Assembly (NCBI RefSeq): GCF_033242265.1
Contig: NZ_BTFW01000001.1
Coordinates: 3,431,001-3,495,000 of the forward strand
Direction: 5' to 3'
DNA length: 64,000 nt
Source of the DNA: Novosphingobium sp. IK01
GTDB lineage: Bacteria > Pseudomonadota > Alphaproteobacteria > Sphingomonadales > Sphingomonadaceae
The position numbers were made by a program, and so were the translations under genes. Of the stretch, positions 19,454 through 27,570 are shown piece by piece. The notes beneath the pieces are model-generated. The model had not been told where the DNA came from. It ran no database searches and was given only the letters and a program-made list of their open reading frames with translations. How positions within the stretch are numbered: the stretch's first letter is position 1; each line of letters begins with the position of its first letter.

Positions 19454-20368
19454 ATGGCGGGCATGGCCGATGCTACCTTCACCGCTGTCGATCTCTCGCG
19501 CCTGCCTGCGCCTGACATCATCGAGGCTCTCGACTTCGAGACGGTCCTGGCCGGGGCTGTCGCGCAGATGCGCGACGAGATGGCCAAAAGCGGCCTGAGC
19601 TTCGAGACCCGCGACAGCGATCCGGCCACCAAGCTCCTTCAGGTCTTCGCCTATTACGCCCAGATGCTGCGCCAGCGCATCAACGATGCCGCGCGCGCGG
19701 TCATGCCGGCCTATGCCGTCAAGGCCGACCTAGACCATATCGCCGCCCTGTTCGGCATCACCCGCCTGACCATCACCCCGGCCAACCCCGCCACCGGCGC
19801 GAGCGCCGTGATGGAGGACGACACCGATTTCCGCCGCCGCATGGTCCTCGCGCCCGAGGGCTATTCGGTGGCCGGGCCGGAAGGGGCCTATATCTCCCAC
19901 ACGCTGTCCGCCGATGCGAACGTGCTCGATGCCAGCGCCACCGGCCCGCAGCCCGACGATATCAAGGCCCTCGTGCTGGGCGTTCTGGCCGACCATGCGG
20001 CCCCGGCCGAGCTGATCGACACCGTCGCCGCCTATGTCTCCGACGAGACGCGCCGCCCGCTGACCGACTGGGTCACCGTCCAGTCGGCCCGGATCGTCCC
20101 CTATGCCGTCGATGCCACGCTCACCACGTTCAGCGGCCCCGATGGCGGCGTGGTGCTGGCGGCGGCGCAGGCCAGTCTCGATGCCTATACCAAAGCCAGC
20201 CATCGCCTTGGCCGCGATGTCACCCGCTCGGCGATCTTCGCCGCGCTCAGCGTCGAGGGCGTGCAGAACGTCATCCTGCGCGAGCCGGCGCAGGACATCG
20301 TGATCTCGCGCCAGCAGGCCCCCTATTGCACGGGCATGTCAGTCGCCTATGCCGGGGTAGGGGAGTGA
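19454..20368 (+). CDS. P2-like baseplate assembly protein J
   Basis: This 304-residue protein is a full-length gpJ homologue. It has the family N-terminus FTAVDLSRLPAPDIIEALDFE, the central RQRINDAARAVMPAYAVKADLDHIAALFGI and the C-terminal ARIVPYAVDATLT and TRSAIFAALSVEGVQNV. gpJ forms part of the baseplate wedge. The start may instead be the second ATG at 19463. Its stop overlaps a GTG start of gene I by 3 bases, as in P2-like operons. Confidence 0.88.
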   Translation: MAGMADATFTAVDLSRLPAPDIIEALDFETVLAGAVAQMRDEMAKSGLSFETRDSDPATKLLQVFAYYAQMLRQRINDAARAVMPAYAVKADLDHIAALFGITRLTITPANPATGASAVMEDDTDFRRRMVLAPEGYSVAGPEGAYISHTLSADANVLDASATGPQPDDIKALVLGVLADHAAPAELIDTVAAYVSDETRRPLTDWVTVQSARIVPYAVDATLTTFSGPDGGVVLAAAQASLDAYTKASHRLGRDVTRSAIFAALSVEGVQNVILREPAQDIVISRQQAPYCTGMSVAYAGVGE

Positions 20369-20780
20369 CCGTCCCTTCAATCCTGCCTCCCGGCTCAACG
20401 CCGCTGGAAAAGGCGCTCGAACAGGTCGCCGCGCGGCTGCTCGATGTCGAGGTGGCGATCCGCGAATGGTGGCAGAGTGAGCCGAGGGGCCTGCCACATA
20501 CCTTCAGCCTGGGCCGAGTACCGTCAGGCCCTGCGGACCCTCCCCGAAACCATCACCGACTCGGCCAGCATCGTCTGGCCGGTCGCCCCCAGTCCAAAGG
20601 ATCCGCCACACGCGCGAGGTCAATGCGGTGCTGGACGAGGGCGGGGCCTGTGACAAGGCCGCGACCAGGGCGCGTGTCGAGCAGGTTGCCCTTGGCGTCG
20701 CTCACAAGATCGCGCTGGGCGTGATCGCCGAGCCGGCACCCGAACCGGCACCCGAACCGGCAGGCCCCGCTGCTGTGTAA
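20365..20780 (+). pseudogene. Fused remnants of tail protein I and other tail genes
   Basis: The GTG at 20365 starts the first 35 or so residues of gpI (PSILPPGSTPLEKALEQVAARLLDVEVAIREW), then homology stops. In another frame follows AWAEYRQALRTLPETI...WPVAPS, typical of the end of tail-fibre assembly or chaperone proteins. In a third frame (about 20612-20780) comes REVNAVLDEGGACDKAATRARVE and a PEPAPEPAG tail. The pieces appear to be joined by deletion, and no functional product is expected. Confidence 0.6.
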
Positions 20781-20954
20781 GATTGCGGCGGCCCTTCACG
20801 CCGCCCTGTTCCCCCTTTACGGAAGGGGGGCTCGGATGTTCCCGCATCTCGAAACCAGCGAGCCTGCACTCGCACTCTCCGGGCAGCGCGCCTGTCCCTT
20901 CGAGCACCCTTCCGCGTCTCAGGCGCGGAAGGGACATCGTGCAGGATACCCTCC

Positions 20955-21368
20955 ATGTATACCCCTTTTGTTCTCGTTCGCCCCGTTTCTCCCCCGGCCG
21001 GCTACATCGGTGGAAAACGCAATCTTTCCCGCCGCATCTGTGCCATCATCGAGGCCACGCCCCACACCAGCTATGCCGAGCCCTTCGTGGGCATGGGCGG
21101 CATCTTCCTGCGCCGTGCGCGGCGCCCCAGGGCAGAGGCGATCAACGACATTTCCGGCGACGTCGTCACCCTGTTCCGCTGCCTTGCCGAACACTATCCC
21201 TACCTGATCGACATGCTGCGCTTCCGCGTGGCAAGCCGGGCCGAGTTCGAGCGCCTGCTCGCCCAGCCTCCCGAACGCCTGACCGACCTGCAACGCGCGG
21301 TGCGCTTCCTCTACGTCCAGCGCCTGGCCCCGCGCGCGCTTGGGAGCGGGCGCGCGGGGGTCAATTAG
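20955..21368 (+). pseudogene. DNA adenine methyltransferase (D12/Dam class), N-terminal fragment
   Basis: The 137-residue frame starts like a D12-class N6-adenine methylase, with the SAM-binding motif YIGGKRNLSRRI and YAEPFVGMGGIFLRR followed by EAINDISGDVVTLFRCL. It stops just after the conserved FLYVQRLA region. The DPPY catalytic motif that lies further on in this class is absent, so the fragment should be inactive. Orphan Dam genes are common cargo in P2-like phages. Confidence 0.8.
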
Positions 21369-21379
21369 GTGAGGGGGCG

Positions 21380-21476
21380 TTTGATGATCGTATGTGAACA
21401 TCAAAATGTCTTGATGTAGGCAAAATGCTGTTTCGCGATCATCAAATGATGTAGCTGTCGATAGACGATCATCAAA
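21380..21476. promoter_or_regulatory. Cluster of TTGATGATCG-type repeats upstream of fic
   Basis: TTTGATGATCG at 21380-21390 recurs inverted as CGATCATCAAA at 21436-21446 and 21466-21476. Between them is an ACATCAA/TTGATGT inverted repeat (21398-21404 and 21411-21417). The cluster ends about 50 bp before the fic start and looks like an operator array. The binding protein is unknown. Confidence 0.45.
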
Positions 21477-21528
21477 ATGAGCAAGCGACTCTTGACCGCT
21501 TGCTGAAGTCCGCTGGACGGAGATGTAA

Positions 21529-22625
21529 TTGCCTGTTGCCTATCATGAAGGGCGCTTTCCTCCTTCCACACTTGATCTCGGCGTGCTGTTCCCGCTGGTC
21601 GGCCAGCCAATGCTGCCATCGCGCGGTATGAGGGGGTTCTCTCCGGCATTCCCAACCCTGACATCCTGCTTTCTCCACTGACGGCCCGCGAAGCTGTGCT
21701 TTCGAGCAAGATTGAAGGCACGCAGGTCACGCTGGGCGAGGTGTTGGAATTCGAAGCACAGGGGCATCTGTTCGACGAAAGCACTCCCAGGAAGGCGGAC
21801 GCGCGTGAAGTCTTGAACTATCGCGCCGCTCTGCGCGAGGCGGAGGGCCTGATGGCCCAACTTCCGCTGTCACAGCGCCTCATCAAGGCGACACACCGAG
21901 TGCTGATGGATGGGGTGCGTGGCCGTAACAAGGATCCGGGGGAATACCGCCGCATTCCCAACTGGATCGGCCCGGAAGGCTGCACCATCGAGCAGGCACG
22001 GTTCGTACCGCCCGGCGCCGATCACATTGAAAACGCGATGGCGGGCTGGGAGGCATACATCCATGCTGATGCGCCGGACAGGTTGGTGCAATTGGCCATT
22101 GTCCACGCCGAGTTTGAAGCGATTCACCCTTTTCTCGATGGCAACGGGCGCATCGGTCGGCTGATCATCCCGTTGTTCCTTTACACCCATGGACTGCTCT
22201 CGCGGCCCAATTTCTACCTTTCGGAATATCTCGAAGCTAATCGAGATGAGTATTATGACCGCATGCTGGCTGTTTCCCGCGACGATGATTGGAGCGGATG
22301 GGTAGCCTTCTTCCTGCGTGGCATCATCGCCCAGGCCGAAGCCAACACCCAGAAGGCGCAGGCGATCCTGGCCTTGCATCAGGACAGGCGCGATTGGGTG
22401 GTCGAGATAACCCATTCGCAATATGCCGTGCGCGCGCTCGACTGGATATTCCAGCGTCCGATATTTCAGACCCCGGACTTCATCGCCTCCGCCAAAATCC
22501 CGCCGCCCACCGCCCGCAAGATCATCCGCGACTTGCGTGCCAACGGCCTGTTGCGCGAACTGGTGCCTGCCTCCGGGCGAGCACCCGCAACTTTCGTTTT
22601 CTCCGAACTGCTCGACATCGCCTAA
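21529..22625 (+). pseudogene. Fic-family (AMPylase) gene with a single frameshift
   Basis: The product would be about 365 residues with the catalytic Fic motif IHPFLDGNGRIGRL and, N-terminal to it, the inhibitory-helix motif SSKIEG, so it is a class II Fic protein with a C-terminal winged-helix-like part. It would transfer AMP or another nucleotide to protein hydroxyls. From a TTG start at 21529 (GGAG 6 bases upstream) the frame reads LPVAYHEGRFPPSTLDL and breaks near 21603; family sequence resumes in another frame as PANAAIARYEGVLSGIPNPD. One missing C in a CC run would explain it. From the internal ATG at 21696 the catalytic part (309 residues) is open. Confidence 0.8.
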
Positions 22626-22821
22626 GGGCGGGAGGCATTTTAACCGTTAGCTTCGCCATTGCTGACGTTTATGGCTCGTTGCAGGGGCCTCGAAACCAGT
22701 CGTTGATTGCCACCATATTGGGCACCAGTGACTGATCCGGCCCAGAAAGCCGGGCTGAATAGTAATCAAGACGCCGTCGGTCATGGCACTTTCGCTTCAG
22801 CCATGGCCGGGTCTTGGAAAA

Positions 22822-22925
22822 CCAAAAAAGGCGGAGCCATGGCTCCGCCCTTATTTGGTGCAGTCGAACTGCTTGTTAACAGTTGGCCGCGATCTCTGAG
22901 CAGGAACGATGCACAGATCTTCCAG
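22822..22925 (-). ncRNA. tracrRNA of the type II-C CRISPR system
   Basis: On the minus strand an anti-repeat (22875-22903) matches the CRISPR repeat over CAGTTGGCC and GCGATCTCTGA, separated by one extra C in the repeat. It is followed by a short stem GCAGTTCGACTGC (22860-22872) and a GGCGGAGCC/GGCTCCGCC terminator hairpin with six T. This order (anti-repeat, nexus-like stem, terminator) is that of a tracrRNA. The 5' end is not certain; 22925 is an estimate. It is transcribed away from cas9. Confidence 0.85.
22824..22849 (-). terminator. Intrinsic terminator of the tracrRNA
   Basis: A perfect 9-bp stem, GGCGGAGCC (22830-22838) with GGCTCCGCC (22841-22849), is followed on the minus strand by six T (22824-22829). 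Confidence 0.9.
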
Positions 22926-23012
22926 ATCCGTCAAGCAATCACCGTATCGCCCCGTTGCTTGCCAAGAATATCAAGAGCATGATCTTCTTGGGTAAGGCCA
23001 ATTGGGGGAATC

Positions 23013-26000
23013 ATGCACAGACTCGGCCTGGATATCGGCAGCAATTCGATCGGGTGGTGCCTGATCGAGGACGATACGCACATTGTCGCGCTGGGGAGCC
23101 GGATTTTCAGCGATGGGCGTGACCCCAAGTCGGGCGCATCGCTGGCGGTGGACCGGCGCCTGGCGCGGGGCATGCGTCGGCGGCGCGATCGCTATGTGCG
23201 GCGGCGGTCGGCCTTTCTCGAAACGCTCGTCGATCTGGGCCTGATGCCCGTTGATGCCGACGAGGCGCGGCTTGTCGCCATGCGCGATCCCTATGCCCTG
23301 CGCGCTCGTGCGCTGGACGAGAGCTTGCTCCCGCACGAGATCGGCCGCGTGCTGTTCCACCTCAACCAGCGGCGCGGGTTCAAGTCCAACCGCAAGGCGG
23401 AGCGCGGGCAGAAAGACAGCGAAAGTGGCCTGATCGAAACCGGCGCTCGCGCGCTCGACGCCGCCATGGCTGAAGCAGGGGCGCGTACCCTGGGCGAATT
23501 TCTGGCGGGTCGTTTGGGGGAGGGCAAGGCCGCTCGCGTGCGCCTAAACGGCGAAGCGCAGGCCTATGATTTCTACCCCCAGCGCGCGCATATCGAGGCT
23601 GAATTCGGCGCCATCTGGGCCGCGCAGGCGCCGCACCATCCCGCCTTGCTCACCGACGCCGCCCGTGACAGGCTGGCGCGCATCCTGTTCTTCCAGCGCC
23701 CGCTCAAGGAACCGAAAGTCGGCCTGTGCCTGTTCGCCGGCAAGAATGGCGTGCCGCTCGATGAAGCGCGCCTGGCCAAGGCGCACCCGCTGTTTCAGGA
23801 ACGGCGTCTTTACGAGGAAGTGAATCAGCTCGCCATTACCGAGCCGGGCGAACCGGCCCAGCCCCTCACCCGCGACCAGCGCGACAGGCTCGTCCTGTTG
23901 TTGCAGGACAAGCGCGAGCAGACGTTCGAGCAACTGGCCAGGGCCCTGAAACTGCAACCCGGGCAAAGCTTCAACAAGGCCAGCGCCGCGCGCACCAAGC
24001 TGACCGGCAACGAAGTGCGCGCGGTGATGAAGGACAAGAAGCGTTTCGGCGACGATTGGTTGCATCTTTCCACAGAGCGACAGTGGGACATCGTGCAGCG
24101 CGTGCAGGACGAGGAAGACCCGGCTGCGCTCCAGGCCTTTCTCACCGGCGAATGCGGGCTGAGCGAAGAAAGGGCGCAGGCCGTGGCCAAGGCGCCGTTG
24201 CCCCAAGGCCATGGGCGCATCGGGAAAACTGCCACGAGCGCCATTTTGGAGCACCTGAAAGCGGAAGTGATCCCCTATTCCCGTGCGGTGGAACTGGCGG
24301 GCTGGCACCATTCCGACGAGCGGACGGGCGAGGAACTGCCCAAGCTGCCCTATTATGGCGAACTGCTCTCGCGCGAGATTCCACCCGGCACCTTTGCAGA
24401 CAAGGACGCCGCCAACCCCGAAGTCTATTGGGGCAAGATTACCAATCCCACCGTGCATATCGGCCTGCGCCAGTTGGAAAAAGTGATCAACGCGGTGATT
24501 GCCGTCCATGGTCGACCCGACGAGATCGTGGTGGAACTGGCGCGCGAGCTGAACCTGTCGGAAGAGGAGAAGAAAAAGCACCAGCAACGCATCAAACGCG
24601 ATACCGAGGAAGCGCAGCGGCGCGGGCGCATGCTGGAAACCGCCGGTATTCCCGACAGCGGCAGCAACCGGGCGAAGCTGAAGCTGTGGGAGGAACTGGC
24701 CGAGAAGCCGCAGGACCGCTTCTGCCCCTATTGCGGCATAGGCGGGCCGATCGCCATCCATGCGCTGTTTTCCGATGCGGTGGATATCGACCACATCATT
24801 CCCTATTCCCGCTCGCTGGACGACAGCGCGGGCAACAAGGTGGTGGTGCATCGCGCCTGCAACCGCGACAAGGGCAACAAGACCCCGTTCGAGCGCTGGG
24901 GCCACGATGCGCAGCGGTGGGACAAGATCGCCGCGCAAGTGGCCAAGCTGCCGCGCGCCAAGCAGTGGCGCTTTGGCCCCGATGCCATGACACGGTTCGA
25001 GCAGGACGGCGGATTTATCGCCCGTCAACTGACCGACACGCAATATCTCTCGCGCATGGCGGGCAAGTATCTGCGTAGCCTCTATCCCGACAAGGGCGAA
25101 GGCAGCCAGGCGGTCTATGTCGCCACCGGGCGGATGACGGCGCTGCTGCGCCGGGTCTGGGGCCTCAACAGCCTGCTGCCCGATCACAACTATGTGAGCA
25201 ACCCGCACTCCAATGCGCCCAAAAATCGCCTGGACCATCGTCACCACGCCATCGATGCGGCCGTGATGGCGGTCACCACGCCCCGTCTGCTCAAGCAGAT
25301 TGCCGATGCCGCAGCGCGAGCTGAAGCGCAGGACCTCGACCGCTTGTTTGCCGATTTGCGCCAGCCTTGGTCAGGCTTTCGGGAGGAGTTGGGCGAGAAG
25401 GTCAACGCCGTCACCGTCAGCCACAAGGCCGATCATGGCCGTAAGCATCCACCTGCGCCGGGCAAGGACAGCACCGCTGCGCGCCTGCACAACGACACCG
25501 CCTATGGCCTGACCGGCGAAGTGGCGCCCGATGGCAAGACGCCGATCGTGGTCCACCGCGTCCCGCTGCTCAGCCTGAAACCGGCGGACATTGCCAGCGC
25601 CACGCGCATTCCCGATCCCGCGCTGCGCCAGGCGCTGGCCGATGCCACGCGCGGCAAGGCGGGCAAGGATTTCGAGGCGACCTTGCGCCGTCTGGCCCAG
25701 ACGCATCCGGTGTTCAGGGGCCTGCGCCGCGTGCGCGTACGCGAACCTTTGAGCGTGATTGCCATTCGCGACAAGGCGGGGCGAGCATACAAGGCCTACA
25801 AGGGCGATGCCAATGCGCGGTTCGATGTGTGGCGCCTGCCCGACGGCAAATGGGTTTCGGATATCGTTTCGATGTTTGCCGCTCATCAGCCCGGCAGCAG
25901 CGACCGTCGTCCCCACCCGGCTGCGCGCAAGGTGTTGAGCCTGCGCCAGAACGACATGCTGGCCATCGAACGGGATGGTATTCCCGCGCAGATCGTGCGG

Positions 26001-26198
26001 GTGGTGAAGTTTTCCATCAACGGGATGATCGTTTTGGCCGAAGATGAAGAAGCTGGCCCGCTCAAGGCGCGCGATGCCGATGCCGTTGATCCGTTCAAAT
26101 ATATCAATTCGTCGGCCACCGGCCTCAAACGGCTGAAAGCCCGCCAGATCCGCATCGATCCGCTGGGCCGGGTGTTCGACCCCGGCCCGCGCGAGTGA
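23013..26198 (+). CDS. cas9: CRISPR-associated endonuclease Cas9, type II-C
   Basis: This 1061-residue protein is within the compact II-C size range. RuvC-I is at the N-terminus (Asp7 in LGLDIGSNSIGW), followed by the arginine-rich bridge helix (RRLARGMRRRRDRYVRRR, about 50-67). RuvC-II has Glu508 in IVVELAREL. The HNH domain has Asp593, His594 and Asn617 (DIDHIIPYSRSLDD...HRACNRDKGN). RuvC-III has His745 and Asp748 (HHAIDAAVMAV). All catalytic residues are present. A CPYC pair (Cys571/Cys574) sits just before HNH. GGGGGA precedes the ATG. With crRNA and the divergent tracrRNA it should cut invading DNA; the PAM cannot be read here. Confidence 0.97.
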   Translation: MHRLGLDIGSNSIGWCLIEDDTHIVALGSRIFSDGRDPKSGASLAVDRRLARGMRRRRDRYVRRRSAFLETLVDLGLMPVDADEARLVAMRDPYALRARALDESLLPHEIGRVLFHLNQRRGFKSNRKAERGQKDSESGLIETGARALDAAMAEAGARTLGEFLAGRLGEGKAARVRLNGEAQAYDFYPQRAHIEAEFGAIWAAQAPHHPALLTDAARDRLARILFFQRPLKEPKVGLCLFAGKNGVPLDEARLAKAHPLFQERRLYEEVNQLAITEPGEPAQPLTRDQRDRLVLLLQDKREQTFEQLARALKLQPGQSFNKASAARTKLTGNEVRAVMKDKKRFGDDWLHLSTERQWDIVQRVQDEEDPAALQAFLTGECGLSEERAQAVAKAPLPQGHGRIGKTATSAILEHLKAEVIPYSRAVELAGWHHSDERTGEELPKLPYYGELLSREIPPGTFADKDAANPEVYWGKITNPTVHIGLRQLEKVINAVIAVHGRPDEIVVELARELNLSEEEKKKHQQRIKRDTEEAQRRGRMLETAGIPDSGSNRAKLKLWEELAEKPQDRFCPYCGIGGPIAIHALFSDAVDIDHIIPYSRSLDDSAGNKVVVHRACNRDKGNKTPFERWGHDAQRWDKIAAQVAKLPRAKQWRFGPDAMTRFEQDGGFIARQLTDTQYLSRMAGKYLRSLYPDKGEGSQAVYVATGRMTALLRRVWGLNSLLPDHNYVSNPHSNAPKNRLDHRHHAIDAAVMAVTTPRLLKQIADAAARAEAQDLDRLFADLRQPWSGFREELGEKVNAVTVSHKADHGRKHPPAPGKDSTAARLHNDTAYGLTGEVAPDGKTPIVVHRVPLLSLKPADIASATRIPDPALRQALADATRGKAGKDFEATLRRLAQTHPVFRGLRRVRVREPLSVIAIRDKAGRAYKAYKGDANARFDVWRLPDGKWVSDIVSMFAAHQPGSSDRRPHPAARKVLSLRQNDMLAIERDGIPAQIVRVVKFSINGMIVLAEDEEAGPLKARDADAVDPFKYINSSATGLKRLKARQIRIDPLGRVFDPGPRE

Positions 26199-26211
26199 GG
26201 AGGGAAGGGGT

Positions 26212-27138
26212 ATGGACCGCATCGTCGATATCGCCACCGATGGCCGCCACTTGTCGCTGCATCGCGGTTTTCTGGTCGTCAGTCAGGATCGCGAGGAAGT
26301 GGGGCGGATCGCGCTCGATGATGTCCATGCCGTGCTGCTCCATGCCCATGGCACCACCTGGAGTGCCAACCTGATCGCCGCGCTGGCCGAACGCGGCGCA
26401 CCCGTGGTGCATTGCGGGGCCAATCACGCCCCCGTCGCCATAACACTGCCGCTGGTCGGCCATCATGCGCAGAACGCACGATTTCGCGCGCAATGGGGCG
26501 CCTCGGCTCCCTTGACCAAGCAGTTGTGGCGGCAACTGGTTTCGGCCAAGATCGGCATGCAGGGCGCGGTGCTGGCCTGGCGCGAGGTGGCCGGTGCAGA
26601 AGCCTTTCCGCTGATGGCCCGTCGCGTGAAATCGGGCGACAGCGACAATCTGGAGGCGCAAGCCGCGCGTCGCTATTGGCCGCTGCTGATGGGCGCCGAT
26701 TTCCGGCGAGACCGCGACAGCCCCGGCGCCAATGCTCTGCTCAACTATGGCTATGCCGTGCTGCGGGCCAGCGTGGCGCGGGCGGTAGTGGCCGCAGGCC
26801 TGCATCCCACCATCGGCATTGCCCATGCCAATCGCGGCAACCCTTTGGCTCTGGCCGACGATCTGATCGAACCGTTCCGTCCGCTGGTCGATGCCCTGGT
26901 GGTAACGCTGGTTGCCGATGGCGTTGCGGAACTCACCCCGCCAATCAAGCGCCGCTTTGCCCGCCTGATCGCGTTCGATCTGGATTTCGAGGGCGAAGCC
27001 TCACCCGTCTCGCTGGCCGCCGTGCGCCTGGCGCAATCGTTGGCCCGTGCGTTTGAAACCGGGCGCCCGGCCTTGCGCCTGTTCGCTCCGCCCACGCCGC
27101 TCGAATGGGCGGCGCTGGTGGCAGTGGGCGCGGATTGA
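26212..27138 (+). CDS. cas1: CRISPR adaptation endonuclease Cas1
   Basis: This 308-residue type II Cas1 has the metal-binding triad visible as Glu148 (DSDNLEAQAARRYW), His205 (IGIAHANRGNPLALADD) and Glu220 (LIEPFRPLVD). It lies 13 bp behind cas9 and 15 bp ahead of cas2, so the three genes form one operon. With Cas2 it integrates new spacers into the array. There is no csn2 or cas4, which fits subtype II-C. Confidence 0.97.
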   Translation: MDRIVDIATDGRHLSLHRGFLVVSQDREEVGRIALDDVHAVLLHAHGTTWSANLIAALAERGAPVVHCGANHAPVAITLPLVGHHAQNARFRAQWGASAPLTKQLWRQLVSAKIGMQGAVLAWREVAGAEAFPLMARRVKSGDSDNLEAQAARRYWPLLMGADFRRDRDSPGANALLNYGYAVLRASVARAVVAAGLHPTIGIAHANRGNPLALADDLIEPFRPLVDALVVTLVADGVAELTPPIKRRFARLIAFDLDFEGEASPVSLAAVRLAQSLARAFETGRPALRLFAPPTPLEWAALVAVGAD

Positions 27139-27153
27139 AGGTGAGGACTGACC

Positions 27154-27495
27154 ATGGCCAAAACCCCTTATCTGAGCGGATACCGGCTGATGTGGATCTT
27201 TGTGATGTTCGACTTGCCCGTGGGCACGAAAAAGGAAATGCGCGAAGCAACCCGGTTTCGCCAGTTCCTGCTCGACCAGGGTTTTGAAATGAGCCAGTTC
27301 TCGGTCTATGCCCGCTTTTGCAACGGCAAGGACAGCTTCGATTCGCATCTTGCCCGCATCGAGCGCAATCTGCCGGAAAAAGGCGACATTCATGTCCTTA
27401 CCTTCACCGACCGGCAGTATGAGGGCATCGTCCGCTTTTCCAGCCAGCGCCGCCAGAAGCCGCGCAAAAATCCCGACCAACTTGCCCTGTTCTGA
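27154..27495 (+). CDS. cas2: CRISPR adaptation protein Cas2
   Basis: This 113-residue protein has the ferredoxin-like Cas2 core: MWIFVMFDLPVGTKKE with the conserved Asp20, then FRQFLLDQGFEMSQFSVYAR and VHVLTFTDRQYEGI-type strands. It bridges Cas1 dimers in the adaptation complex. It is the last cas gene; its stop codon lies in an inverted repeat leading to the array. Confidence 0.96.
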   Translation: MAKTPYLSGYRLMWIFVMFDLPVGTKKEMREATRFRQFLLDQGFEMSQFSVYARFCNGKDSFDSHLARIERNLPEKGDIHVLTFTDRQYEGIVRFSSQRRQKPRKNPDQLALF

Positions 27496-27570
27496 CTTTG
27501 TCTGCCGTAAAAGTCAGGCCGGATGGCGCATTCTTCACTTTCATATCAAGTGCTTGATGCGCCATCCGGC
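27492..27570. repeat. Two inverted repeats between cas2 and the array
   Basis: CTGACTTT/AAAGTCAG (27492-27499 and 27510-27517) is followed at once by a perfect 14-bp inverted repeat GCCGGATGGCGCAT/ATGCGCCATCCGGC (27518-27531 and 27557-27570). The right arm overlaps the first three bases of CRISPR repeat 1. A short palindrome CAAGTGCTTG lies in the loop. They may stop transcripts from cas2 and, on the other strand, from the array, or mark the integration end. Confidence 0.7.
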
